Assembly: GCA_014360055.1 (NCBI GenBank)
Contig: JACIYH010000014.1
Coordinates: 1 to 47,817 of the forward strand
DNA length: 47,817 nucleotides
Direction of reading: 5' to 3'
Source of the DNA: Bacillota bacterium
GTDB taxonomy: Bacteria > Bacillota > Sulfobacillia > JACIYH01
This document shows, one piece after another, positions 17,162-25,458 of the stretch. The position numbers and the translations under genes were made by a program. Each line of letters begins with the position of its first letter. Position 1 is the first letter of the stretch. The notes beneath the pieces are model-generated. The model saw only the letters and a list, made by a program, of their open reading frames with translations, was not told where the DNA came from and ran no database searches.

Positions 17162-17779
17162 ATGAAGGCGCTGGGGGTACGGAGCCTAACGACCGTACGC
17201 TCATACTTGCGAAAGCTACAGGAGCATGGATGGATTGAATTTGAGTATGTGCGCACGGCAGGGCATACGGTGGTGGTACTCCACGACATCGATGAGGAAC
17301 GCATGATCCGACACCTTGAGTTGATAAGGAGGCGCCTCGAGCGGGCTGAGTTCAAGGGCGAGGGCATCATGAAGGAATGGCTCGACCTGCTGGTCGATAC
17401 CGACCAGCATGACGACAACGCCCGGCCGGGCTTCCTGGTCAATCCCTTGACGGGTGAGCGCCTGGAGTTCGACCGGTGGTATCCCTGTGGGGTGGCCTTC
17501 GAGTTCAACGGCCCGCAGCACTATCGGCCCACTGAGGCCTACTCTGACCCCGAGCAGTTAAGGAGGACCAGGCTGCGTGACGCCATCAAGCGGGGCCTCG
17601 GACAGGAGTTGGGAATCAAGGTCGTCATCGTTCGGCCGGAGGACCTGAGCTATGACGGTATCAGGGCGAAAGCGGAGGGCCTCTTGCCCCTCAGGGATAT
17701 CCCCCTGGACGATCCCAGGGTGCAATTGCTGATGCGGGTGAGCCTCAATTACCTGAGTAAGGTCAAGAGCGAGTCCTGA
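17162..17779 (+). CDS. winged-helix protein with PD-(D/E)XK nuclease-like domain
   Basis: A 205-residue protein that I do not recognise by name. The N-terminus (MKALGVRSLTTVRSYLRKLQ then EHGWIEFEYVR) looks like a LexA- or MarR-type winged helix. The C-terminal half reads like a PD-(D/E)XK fold of the Vsr or homing-endonuclease sort: LEFDRWYPCGVAFEFNGPQH (Asp, Glu and the GPQH turn), then LRRTRLRDAIKRGLGQELGI (Asp and Lys) and KVVIVRPEDLS. A DNA-binding nuclease is therefore a reasonable inference, not a demonstration. No ribosome site precedes ATG 17162, and the winged helix appears to begin upstream in another frame, so the gene may be broken. It is followed at 95 bp by a DUF6504-like gene. 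Confidence 0.55.
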   Translation: MKALGVRSLTTVRSYLRKLQEHGWIEFEYVRTAGHTVVVLHDIDEERMIRHLELIRRRLERAEFKGEGIMKEWLDLLVDTDQHDDNARPGFLVNPLTGERLEFDRWYPCGVAFEFNGPQHYRPTEAYSDPEQLRRTRLRDAIKRGLGQELGIKVVIVRPEDLSYDGIRAKAEGLLPLRDIPLDDPRVQLLMRVSLNYLSKVKSES

Positions 17780-17874
17780 GCGAGGAGTAACCACGGTTCT
17801 CCGACGTACTGGTCTGGCCCGAGCGAGGCTGGTCTCAGCCCGCAGGCCGTGGTATGATTTGGCTGGAGATCAGG

Positions 17875-18171
17875 ATGGAGTTCATTGGCAGACCTGTTGC
17901 GGTGGAGTGGGTACAGGAAGCCGGGTGGAAGAGGCCGGTCGCGTTCACCTGGGGTGGCCGTACCCTGCGCGTGCAGGCCGTGGTGGCACGGTGGGACGAT
18001 TACGGTTTCGGCTTGGCTGCTCCCGCACGGAAGAAGTGGTACCAGAGGCGGCACCGCACCTGCTATGAGGTCGAGACGGAAAGCGGCGAACGGTTTCGGC
18101 TGTACCTGGACCGGGCCGGTGGGCGCTGGCGATGGGTGCTCGTCAGCCGTATCAGCGGACCGCATTCCTGA
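17875..18171 (+). CDS. DUF6504-like small protein
   Basis: A 98-residue protein resembling DUF6504 family members, which have a Trp/Arg-rich beta pattern: WKRPVAFTWGGRTLRVQAVV, ARWDDYGFGL, then YEVETESGERFRLYLDRAGG and RWRWVLVSRI. In other genomes such proteins are often near DNA-repair polymerases, but the function is unknown. ATG at 17875 follows GGAGATCAGG; the ATG at 17854 lacks a site and overlaps a possible TATGAT -10 box at 17853-17858. It lies between the nuclease-like gene and nrdR. Confidence 0.6.
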   Translation: MEFIGRPVAVEWVQEAGWKRPVAFTWGGRTLRVQAVVARWDDYGFGLAAPARKKWYQRRHRTCYEVETESGERFRLYLDRAGGRWRWVLVSRISGPHS

Positions 18172-18222
18172 GGAAACGCCGCCGAAGGCAGCGCCCGCGC
18201 CCGCCAGTCGGTCGTGGCACCT

Positions 18223-18251
18223 GTTGCCCACGCTAGATATTGTGGTATAAT
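18223..18251 (+). promoter_or_regulatory. promoter of the nrdR-nrdJ unit
   Basis: TTGCCC (18223-18228), a 17-bp spacer and a perfect TATAAT (18246-18251) form a strong sigma-A promoter. Its spacer is occupied by an NrdR-box-like sequence. Transcription should begin near 18258, about 80 bases before the nrdR ATG. Confidence 0.8.
18230..18245 (+). promoter_or_regulatory. NrdR-box-like operator
   Basis: ACGCTAGATATTGTGG matches 13 of 16 positions of the published NrdR-box pattern (ACACWATATATWGTGT-like). It fills the spacer between the -35 and -10 boxes, where a repressor would block polymerase. NrdR boxes usually occur in pairs about 31 bp apart; I do not see a clear second copy. Confidence 0.6.
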
Positions 18252-18340
18252 AACCGGGCGCGGTCAACATGTAGGCGAAACCCGTGTACGCTGGCCGGGT
18301 ACCGATCATGGGCGAGGACATGCGCTGGTGGGGTGGGGCG

Positions 18341-18865
18341 ATGAGGTGTCCGTATTGCGGATTCCCCGAGAGCAGGGTGCTGGACTCGCGTCCCACTGAC
18401 GACGGCACCGTGATCCGCAGGAGGCGGGAGTGCGAGGGCTGCCAGCGCCGGTTCACCACCTACGAAAAGGTGGACGAGCCCCCCTTGGTGGTGGTGAAAA
18501 AGGACGGGCGCCGGGAGCGGTTCGACTCCGGCAAGGTCCTGGGAGGGCTGCTCAAGGCCTGTGAGAAGCGCCCCGTGCCCTCGGAGCGGCTGCACGAGGT
18601 GGTGCAGGACATCGAGAAGGAGTTGCGCTCGCGCGGGGAGCGGGAAGTGGAGTCGCGCGTGATCGGCGAGATGGTCATGGAGCGGCTGCGGGAACTGGAC
18701 GAGGTGGCCTACGTGAGGTTCGCCTCGGTTTACCGGCAGTTCGCCGACCTGAGGCGCTTCGCCGAGGAGGTGCAGCGCCTGCTGGGTGAGCGGGAACGCC
18801 GGGGTGAAGCTGCACCCGGGAGCAGCCGAGGAGGTCGGGGTGAAGCCGCACCCGGGAGCAGGTGA
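18341..18865 (+). CDS. nrdR: transcriptional repressor NrdR
   Basis: A 174-residue zinc-ribbon and ATP-cone regulator that represses ribonucleotide reductase genes when dATP is bound. The start [17 protein letters not shown] and the partner [16 protein letters not shown] give the four zinc cysteines. The ATP-cone ([20 protein letters not shown] to [17 protein letters not shown]) follows at about residues 48-140. ATG at 18341 has a GGGGTGGGG site; upstream in-frame ATGs would add residues not seen in the family. The C-terminus extends about 20 residues beyond usual NrdR with an Arg/Gly/Ala repeat (GEAAPGS twice). It precedes nrdJ by 66 bp, and an NrdR-like operator lies in its promoter. Confidence 0.95.
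   Translation: MRCPYCGFPESRVLDSRPTDDGTVIRRRRECEGCQRRFTTYEKVDEPPLVVVKKDGRRERFDSGKVLGGLLKACEKRPVPSERLHEVVQDIEKELRSRGEREVESRVIGEMVMERLRELDEVAYVRFASVYRQFADLRRFAEEVQRLLGERERRGEAAPGSSRGGRGEAAPGSR
18799..18862 (+). repeat. 36-bp in-frame repeat at the end of nrdR
   Basis: A 26-base block starting CGGGGTGAAG occurs at 18799 and again at 18835, 36 bp apart and in frame. It encodes two copies of RGEAAPGS in a tail absent from most NrdR proteins. Confidence 0.8.
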
Positions 18866-18931
18866 GCGGCGGGCCGCGTGGGGCATGGCGCCCGGTGCCG
18901 GAGACAGGCGACAGGAGTGGGGGGAGAGGTA

Positions 18932-21900
18932 GTGGCGGGATTGCAGTTGAGCGAGAATGCCCTGGTGGTGCTCAAGAAGCGCTACCTGGCCAGAGACGCC
19001 GAGGGGAAAGTGATGGAAACCCCCGAGGAGATGTTCTGGCGCGTGGCGCGCAATATCGGGTTGGTGGAGGGCCTCTATCTGGCGGAGGCGTACGACCCCA
19101 CCGGAAAGCAGCCTTCACACGACCAGCCCGGGCCTGAGCGGTCGGGATCTCGGCGGTCGGGGTCTGAGCCGCCTGGGTCCGAGCGGTCGGGCGCTGAGGG
19201 GCCGGGGCTGTCCGGCGGGGGATGGCCGGAGCGGCTCGGTGCCATCGATGGGCTCACCCGCTGGGATTGGGAGATGCTGCAGCGGGCTTACATATGGCTG
19301 GACCGTCACGGTCACATGAAGCTGCCCTTCCCGCAACTGGTGCAGGTGATAGAGCGGGAAAGTGCCCGGGTACGGTCCTTCCAGGAGGAGCTTTACCGGA
19401 TCATGACGGAGAAGAAGTTCATGTTCAACTCACCCACCCTCATGAACGCGGGGCGGGAACTGAGCCAGCTGTCCGCCTGCTTCGTGCTCCCGGTGGAGGA
19501 CTCACTCACGGGGATCTTCGAGAGCATCAAGCACGCCGCCCTCATCCACCAGTCCGGCGGCGGCACGGGGATGAGCTTCTCGCGGCTGCGCCCCAAGAAC
19601 GACGTGGTCCGTACCACGGGCGGGGTGGCCTCCGGTCCCGTGTCCTTCATGCGGGTGTTCAACGCCGCCACCGAAGCCATCAAGCAGGGGGGCAGGCGCC
19701 GGGGAGCCAACATGGGCATCCTGCGGGTGGATCACCCCGACATCCTGGAGTTCATCACCAGCAAGCAGGACAACGCCGACATCACCAACTTCAACATATC
19801 GGTGGGTATCACCGAGGAGTTCATGCGGGCGGTTAAGGAAGATGCCGAGTACGACCTCGTCAACCCCCGCACGGGTAGGGCGGTGGGCCGGCTGCGGGCG
19901 CGCGAGGTATTCGACCGCATCGTGGACGGTGCCTGGCGCAACGGCGAGCCCGGCATCGTGTTCCTCGATCGCCTTAACCGGGATAACCCCACCCCCGATC
20001 TGGGCCAGATCGAGAGTACCAACCCCTGCGTCACCGGCGACACGTGGGTTACCACTGCTGAGGGACCCCGACAGGTGCGTGAACTGGTAGGCCGGCCCTT
20101 CGAGGTGGTGGTGAACGGCAGGGCGTACCGGACCGGGCGGGAAGGGTTTTTCCAAACGGGCACGCGGCCGGTAGTACGCCTGCGCACCCGGGAGGGGTAC
20201 ACCGTCCGGCTCACCCCTGACCACCTGGTGATGCGGGTGGTCGACCGCGCGCGTCGCCGTATCGAGTCCGCGTGGGTGCCCGTGGCAGAGTTGAGACCGG
20301 GCGACTGCATTCTGCTGCACAATCACCGTTCGCTGGCGGGCTGGCCCGGTGAGTTGACCGAAGGGGAGGGCTACCTGCTCGGGCTGCTGGTCGGAGATGG
20401 AGTGCTGAAGAAGGACGCGGCGGTCCTCTCGGCCTGGGCCGGGGAGGGAGCCATCCAGGACGGGCTTGCCAGATCAGGAGCTACCGCAGTAATGAACCTT
20501 GCCCTGAAGTCCCCAGAGGGGTTGCTGCCTCCCTCCCGCTCTGCGGGCTGGTTTCCGGTCAGAGGCCGGGGCGAGTTCCGACTGAAGCTGTCGGCCGTCC
20601 GGATGCTGGCCGGGCGCATGGGCATGGCTCCGGGCCGCAAGACGGTAACAGCGGAGCTGGAGCGTGCTTCCTCTGAGGGGTACCGGGGCTTCCTGCGGGG
20701 CCTGTTCGACTGCGACGGCTCAGTGCAGGGTACTCAGGACAAGGGGGTCAGCATCCGCCTCGCCCGGAGTGACCTCGATCTCTTGCGCGGGGTGCAGCGC
20801 ATGCTGCTTCGCCTGGGTATCGCGAGCACCATTTGCGAGGAAAGACGCAAGGCGGGAACGAGTCTCATGCCGGACGGACGGGGAGGTGCACGGGAATACA
20901 GGGTGAGGGCTCAGCACGAGCTGGTCATCTCTGGAGATAACATCGTGGTGTTCGCTGAGCGGGTCGGCTTTGGCGAGAGCAGCAAGGCAGAGCGTCTGGC
21001 GTCGCTCCTGGCGCGGTACCGCCGTACGGTCAACCGGGAACGCTTCCTGGCTACCGTCCTGTCCGTGGAGGAAGACGGCGTCGAGGACGTCTACGACGTA
21101 CGGGTACCCGGCGTCCACGCCTTCGACGCCAATGGAATCTACAGTCACAACTGCGGGGAACAGCCCCTGCTACCGTACGAGGCGTGTTGCCTCGGTTCTA
21201 TCAACCTTTCGCAGGTTGTGAGGCCTGATTACCATTCTCGCGGGGGACCGAAACCCGGGTTGGAGTACGCGCGGGAAGCCATCGACTGGGAGGAACTGGC
21301 CCGACTCAGCCGCCTGGGCGTGCGTTATCTGGACAACATCATTGACGCCAACAGGTACCCCCTGCCGGAAATCGAGGCCATGGCGCACGGCAACCGGAAG
21401 ATCGGCCTCGGGGTGATGGGCTGGGCGGATGTGCTCATCAAGCTGGGCATCCCCTACGACTCCGAAGAGGCCGTGCGGCTGGCCCAAGAGGTGATGGGTT
21501 TCATCCACGACAGGGCGCGGGAGGCGACGCGGGAGCTGGCCCGGGAGCGGGGGGCATTCCCCAACTTCGACCGCAGCGTGTTCCGGGATGGTCCGCCCGT
21601 GCGGAACGCTACCCTCACCACCATTGCCCCCACGGGCACCATCAGCATCATCGCCGGTTGCTCTTCGGGCATCGAGCCTCTCTTTGCCCTGGCCTTCTTC
21701 CGGAAGGTCCTGGACGGACGGCAGCTGGTGGAGGTCAACCCTCTCTTTGAGGAGGTGGCCCAGAGGGAGGGGTTCTACACGCCCGAGTTGATGCGGGTGG
21801 TGGCGGAGCGAGGGTCGGTAAGGGGGCTGCCCGAGGTCCCCGAGCGGTGGCAGCGGGTTTTCGTGACCGCGCTGGAGGTCGACCCGGAGTGGCACATCCG

Positions 21901-22834
21901 CATGCAGGCCGCTTTCCAGGCCCATACGGACAACGCCGTCTCCAAGACGGTGAACATGCCCAACCGGGCCACCCGGGCCGACGTGGAGAAGGTGTATTTC
22001 CTGGCCTATGAACTGGGGTGCAAAGGTGTGACCATCTATCGCGACCGCAGCCGCGAGGAGCAGGTGCTGAACGTGGGTGCCGTGCCACCGGCAGCGGAAG
22101 ACGGGCCTGAGCCCGGTGGACAGGCCCGGGGTGAGCCGGGCGGACAGGCGGTGCCACCCCCGCCGGACCGGGCGGGGGCGGGCAGCATGCCGGCGGAGAC
22201 AGCGGTACCCGCGGCCGGCGAGCCGCGGCCGGTGCGGCTGGAGGCGCGCGAAGTGGTGCCCGGCATTACGCCGCGGGCGCGCCCGGCGGTGACCCACGGC
22301 GTCACCGAGCGCATCAAGACCGGGTGCGGCAATCTCTATGTCACCATCAATGAGGACGAATACGGCCTGTGCGAGGTCTTCGCCTCCATGGGTAAGTCGG
22401 GTGGCTGTGCGGCTTCCCAGTCCGAGGCGGTGGCCCGGCTCATCTCGCTGGCGCTGCGGTCGGGTGTGCAGCCGCAGTCCATCGTGAAGGAACTGCGGGG
22501 TATCCGCTGCCCCTCCCCGGCCTGGGTGGAGGGGGGCGGGATGGTGCTCTCCTGCCCCGATGCCATAGGGATCGTGCTGGAGCGCTACCTGAAGCGCAGG
22601 GCTGCTCGCGAAAGCAGGGCCGGGCAAGGAAGCGTGGCGCAGGGGAACGCCGACCCGGTGGAAGCGGGAGGCTCCAACCCGGGTGGCGGGGGACCCCGGT
22701 GGTGGGATCAGATGGCGGTCGCCCTGGATCCCGTGGATAACCACATGGGGGCCTGCCCCGAGTGTGGAGGTCACCTCACCCACGAGAGCGGTTGCCTGGT
22801 GTGTCACTTCTGCGGTTACTCACGGTGTGGCTGA
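18932..22834 (+). CDS. nrdJ: B12-dependent class II ribonucleotide reductase with intein
   Basis: The 1300-residue precursor makes deoxyribonucleotides using adenosylcobalamin; after splicing about 925 residues remain. Typical blocks are FMFNSPTLMNAG, LSACFVLPVEDSL, SGGGTGMSFSRLRPK, GGRRRGANMGIL, the catalytic NPC/GEQPLLPYEACCLGSINL and APTGTISIIAGCSSGIEPLF. The C-terminus has a TSCPD domain (CGNLYVTINEDEYGLCEVFA, GKSGGCAASQSEAVARLIS) and a zinc ribbon (CPECGGHL, CLVCHFCGYSRC). GTG at 18932 follows GGGGAGAGG. Two low-complexity inserts are present: an RSGSE-like repeat near 19120-19210 and a Pro/Gly/Ala stretch near 22085-22240. An intein interrupts the active-site motif. It is the second gene of the nrdR unit. 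Confidence 0.96.
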   Translation: MAGLQLSENALVVLKKRYLARDAEGKVMETPEEMFWRVARNIGLVEGLYLAEAYDPTGKQPSHDQPGPERSGSRRSGSEPPGSERSGAEGPGLSGGGWPERLGAIDGLTRWDWEMLQRAYIWLDRHGHMKLPFPQLVQVIERESARVRSFQEELYRIMTEKKFMFNSPTLMNAGRELSQLSACFVLPVEDSLTGIFESIKHAALIHQSGGGTGMSFSRLRPKNDVVRTTGGVASGPVSFMRVFNAATEAIKQGGRRRGANMGILRVDHPDILEFITSKQDNADITNFNISVGITEEFMRAVKEDAEYDLVNPRTGRAVGRLRAREVFDRIVDGAWRNGEPGIVFLDRLNRDNPTPDLGQIESTNPCVTGDTWVTTAEGPRQVRELVGRPFEVVVNGRAYRTGREGFFQTGTRPVVRLRTREGYTVRLTPDHLVMRVVDRARRRIESAWVPVAELRPGDCILLHNHRSLAGWPGELTEGEGYLLGLLVGDGVLKKDAAVLSAWAGEGAIQDGLARSGATAVMNLALKSPEGLLPPSRSAGWFPVRGRGEFRLKLSAVRMLAGRMGMAPGRKTVTAELERASSEGYRGFLRGLFDCDGSVQGTQDKGVSIRLARSDLDLLRGVQRMLLRLGIASTICEERRKAGTSLMPDGRGGAREYRVRAQHELVISGDNIVVFAERVGFGESSKAERLASLLARYRRTVNRERFLATVLSVEEDGVEDVYDVRVPGVHAFDANGIYSHNCGEQPLLPYEACCLGSINLSQVVRPDYHSRGGPKPGLEYAREAIDWEELARLSRLGVRYLDNIIDANRYPLPEIEAMAHGNRKIGLGVMGWADVLIKLGIPYDSEEAVRLAQEVMGFIHDRAREATRELARERGAFPNFDRSVFRDGPPVRNATLTTIAPTGTISIIAGCSSGIEPLFALAFFRKVLDGRQLVEVNPLFEEVAQREGFYTPELMRVVAERGSVRGLPEVPERWQRVFVTALEVDPEWHIRMQAAFQAHTDNAVSKTVNMPNRATRADVEKVYFLAYELGCKGVTIYRDRSREEQVLNVGAVPPAAEDGPEPGGQARGEPGGQAVPPPPDRAGAGSMPAETAVPAAGEPRPVRLEAREVVPGITPRARPAVTHGVTERIKTGCGNLYVTINEDEYGLCEVFASMGKSGGCAASQSEAVARLISLALRSGVQPQSIVKELRGIRCPSPAWVEGGGMVLSCPDAIGIVLERYLKRRAARESRAGQGSVAQGNADPVEAGGSNPGGGGPRWWDQMAVALDPVDNHMGACPECGGHLTHESGCLVCHFCGYSRCG
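20027..21151 (+). other. intein with LAGLIDADG homing endonuclease in nrdJ
   Basis: A 375-residue in-frame protein-splicing element. It starts at Cys (NP/CVTGDTWVTTAEG) and ends HN before the C-extein Cys (GIYSHN/CGEQ). Splicing block B is RLTPDHLVM, with the Thr-x-x-His pair; blocks F and G are VYDVRVPGVHAFDANGIY and SHN. Two endonuclease motifs, YLLGLLVGDGV (about intein residues 116-126) and FLRGLFDCDGSV, suggest an active homing enzyme. The C-extein +1 cysteine is the catalytic thiyl-radical residue of the reductase (NPCGE), so the enzyme can work only after splicing. Confidence 0.95.
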
Positions 22835-22861
22835 GGTCATGTCCGGCGCAAACTAACGGGG

Positions 22862-24301
22862 GTGGTGCGGTTGGCCAGAGTTCTGCTCGTACAGCCCCGC
22901 CCTTCGGGAGGTGTGGGCTTCGGTAGCACCGCTGTGGTAGAACCTCTGGGCCTGGAAGCGGTGGGCGGGGCGCTCCTCGACCCTCGCTGGGGGCCGCCCC
23001 ATGAGGTCAGGCTGGTGGACATGCTGGTACCCGGGGACCTGGACAGGGCCCTGGCCGGGTTCCGGCCCGAGATGTGCGGCATCAGTTGCGGATTCACCAT
23101 GGACGTCTATCGTGCCCGGTCTCTCGCCCGGCGTGTCAAGGAAGCGCGCCCCGGATGCTTTGTCTTCGTGGGCGGGCACCACGCCTCCCTGTGTCCCGAG
23201 GATTTGGTGGTCCCCGAAGTGGACGCGGTGGTGGTGGGGGAAGGCGAGATCACGGCGCGAGAACTGGTGGATACGGTTGCCCGGGGCGGGTGCCTGCGGG
23301 GGGTCCCCGGGCTGGTGCTCAATACCCCGGATGGGCCGGTGTGGACGGAGGTGAGGCCGCCCGCCTCCCTTGACGACCTCCCCGTGGCAGCCCGCCACCT
23401 GACGGCTTCCTACCGGGGTCGTTACTACCTGGGCCTGCAGGCCCCGATGGCCTCGGTGGAGACGGCCCGCGGGTGCCCCTACCGGTGCACTTTCTGCTCG
23501 GTGTGGAAGTTCTACGGGGGTACGGTGCGCGCCAAGAGCCCCGCCCGGGTGGCCGCAGAACTGGAGCAGGTGAAGGAGGAGTACGTCCTCATCACGGACG
23601 ACAACTTCCTGCTCAGTGTGCCGCGGGCGGAAGCCATCGCCCGGGAGTTGCGCCAGAACCGCATCCGGCACCGTTACACCATCCAGGCCCGCAGCGATAC
23701 CCTGGTGAAGCATCCCGACCTCCTGCGCCTGTGGAAAGAGGTGGGGCTGTACCGCGTCTTCGTGGGCATCGAGAAGGTGGACGACGAGGAGTTGCAGGCG
23801 CTCGACAAGAGGAACACGGTGGAAAACAACGTGCGAGCCCTCGATTTGCTGCGGCGGCTGGGGATAGCGGTGACTCCCTCCTTTATCGTGGATCCCGACT
23901 ACACCAGGCGGCAGTTCGAGAGGCTGCGGGCTTTCCTGCGCAGGTACCGCATTTCGGCCCCCTCCATCGCCGTGCTCACTCCGTTGCCGGGGACGGAACT
24001 GTACCGGAAGTGGAGGGACCGCCTGACCACGACCAACTACGAACTGTTTGACCTCTTCCACAGCGTGGTTCCCACCCGGCTCAAGCTGGAGGAGTTCTAC
24101 CGGGAATTCACATCCCTGTACCGGACGGCGGTGCGTTCGAGCGGCTATCTGATTCCCAACCTGTTAATTCTGTTGCGGAACGTGGTGACGGGCCGGGTGT
24201 CACCCGGGCACGTCTGGCGCATCGCCCGGGGGGTGAGGTGCAGCCTGAACCCCCGCTTCTATCTGCGGGGCCACCTGGCCGGTTCCCCGAGCGGGTCGTA
24301 A
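22862..24301 (+). CDS. B12-binding radical SAM protein (HpnR-like)
   Basis: A 479-residue protein with an N-terminal cobalamin-binding domain (about residues 5-140: EVRLVDMLVP, FVFVGGHHASLCPEDLV, VDAVVVGEGEITAREL) and a radical SAM core with ETARGCPYRCTFCSVWKFYG (CxxxCxxC). The layout and wording resemble HpnR-type hopanoid methylases, but no hopanoid gene is nearby, so this is only a family resemblance. Such enzymes usually methylate unactivated carbons using SAM and B12. GTG at 22862 was taken as the start with a G-rich site; GTG 22865 or TTG 22871 are possible. It follows nrdJ by 27 bp and may be cotranscribed; both enzymes need cobalamin. Confidence 0.85.
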   Translation: MVRLARVLLVQPRPSGGVGFGSTAVVEPLGLEAVGGALLDPRWGPPHEVRLVDMLVPGDLDRALAGFRPEMCGISCGFTMDVYRARSLARRVKEARPGCFVFVGGHHASLCPEDLVVPEVDAVVVGEGEITARELVDTVARGGCLRGVPGLVLNTPDGPVWTEVRPPASLDDLPVAARHLTASYRGRYYLGLQAPMASVETARGCPYRCTFCSVWKFYGGTVRAKSPARVAAELEQVKEEYVLITDDNFLLSVPRAEAIARELRQNRIRHRYTIQARSDTLVKHPDLLRLWKEVGLYRVFVGIEKVDDEELQALDKRNTVENNVRALDLLRRLGIAVTPSFIVDPDYTRRQFERLRAFLRRYRISAPSIAVLTPLPGTELYRKWRDRLTTTNYELFDLFHSVVPTRLKLEEFYREFTSLYRTAVRSSGYLIPNLLILLRNVVTGRVSPGHVWRIARGVRCSLNPRFYLRGHLAGSPSGS

Positions 24302-24882
24302 GCCGGCGCTCCCGGGGGCCCGGTACGCGGTGGCGGGGAGACCGCGGCCCCGACAACGCCGCTACGTCACGGTGTACGCACCACCTACCGGTGGTAACAA
24401 GGCAAGAAGGCGCGGACCGCGCCGGAGGATGGCGGGGCGCTGGTATTTCCTCCCTTGCGGCCGCGCCCTTCTTGCGGGACAGCCCCCGGGTTTGCGGGAT
24501 CGGCCGCCGCCGGCCCACCTTCTGGGGCGGACCGGGGCGGCGATCCTGCCTCGAACCCGGGCTGGCGGCAGGCTCCGGCCACCGACGGCTGTGCGGGGCG
24601 GATTACTCCGGTGCCGGGCTGCCGGCCACCCGGTATATGGACGCGCGTGGGCGGTCGAACGTTGCAGGAACGGGAGGCTGGGCCAGAGCGGGGTGGCGCC
24701 GCGCCGGCGGCGGTAGGGCGGCCGGCGGGCGGGAGTGGGTGGCGGTAGAGCGGGCGGTGGCGGCAGAGCGGTATACAGGAAACGGGACCGTCGGGGCAGA
24801 ATTGCTTAGGCTGGCAGGTTCGGCTCAGGATGGCAGGTTCGTACGACCGGGCTTGCAACGTTGACGGGATGTGGGGCGTCAT
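24302..24882. other. long GC-rich intergenic region
   Basis: About 580 bp without a convincing gene; the open frame across it is Arg/Gly-rich and lacks a ribosome site. Two hairpins near the 5' side could end transcription of the radical SAM gene: CCACC/GGTGG (24381-24394) and GGCGCG/CGCGCC (24409-24423), neither followed by a T-run. Near the sigma-factor gene an 11-bp direct repeat, TGGCAGGTTCG, occurs at 24812-24822 and 24831-24841, 19 bp apart, and could be a regulator-binding site. Confidence 0.5.
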
Positions 24883-25458
24883 ATGAGTGGAACCGGCAGA
24901 CCGGCGTCGGGCGGAGGCGCGGTGCCCGAAGCTGCGGAGTGGCTCCGGGTGTACCGTGCCGACCCCGGGCGGGCCCTGGAGCAGGCCATGCAGAAGTACG
25001 GCGACTACGTCCTCCGTCTCGCCTACCTCACCCTGGGGGACCGCCATGAGGCCGAAGACGTGGCGCAGGAGACCTTCCTGCGGGTCCTGGCCAAGGGGGG
25101 CCAGTTCCGGGGAGAGTGCCGGCTGGGAGTCTGGCTGGGGCGCATCTGCCTCAATCTGTGCCGGGATCGCCAGCGAGCGGGCCGCCGTACCGTTCTGGCG
25201 GCGGATCCTCTTCCGGCCACGCCGGGGGAAGACGGCGAAGGAGGTTGGCGGAGGGTAGAAGAGCAAAGGATGCTGTCCGTGGTGAGGAGTCTGCCGCCCG
25301 TGTACAGGGACGTGGTGTTGTTACACTACTGGAGCGGCTACGACACGCTGGAAATCGCGCGGGCTATGGGCGTGGTGCCCGCCACGGTGAGATCCAGGCT
25401 GCACCGGGCCAGGACGATGCTCAAGACTCTGTTAGAGAAAGAGGGCTGGAGCTCATGA
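24883..25458 (+). CDS. ECF-type RNA polymerase sigma factor
   Basis: A 191-residue extracytoplasmic-function sigma-70 factor. Region 2 is YGDYVLRLAYLTLGDRHEAE then DVAQETFLRVL (about residues 38-70); region 4 is LPPVYRDVVLLHYWSGYDTL then EIARAMGVVPATVRSRLHRA (about residues 140-180). Region 3 is absent, as expected. ATG at 24883 is taken as the start; GTG at 24871 is an alternative, and neither has a strong ribosome site. Its stop overlaps the ATG of the next gene (ATGA), a typical sigma/anti-sigma arrangement, so the downstream membrane protein probably controls it. Confidence 0.92.
   Translation: MSGTGRPASGGGAVPEAAEWLRVYRADPGRALEQAMQKYGDYVLRLAYLTLGDRHEAEDVAQETFLRVLAKGGQFRGECRLGVWLGRICLNLCRDRQRAGRRTVLAADPLPATPGEDGEGGWRRVEEQRMLSVVRSLPPVYRDVVLLHYWSGYDTLEIARAMGVVPATVRSRLHRARTMLKTLLEKEGWSS

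Noticed and set aside
24238-24864. Open frame across the gap before the sigma-factor gene
   Set aside because: Arg/Gly-rich, no ribosome site, overlaps the end of the radical SAM gene; treated as non-coding.
24855-24882. GCAACG-16-CGTCAT as an ECF-type autoregulated promoter
   Set aside because: The -10 would touch the ATG at 24883, so transcription would start inside the gene; only usable if the real start is later.
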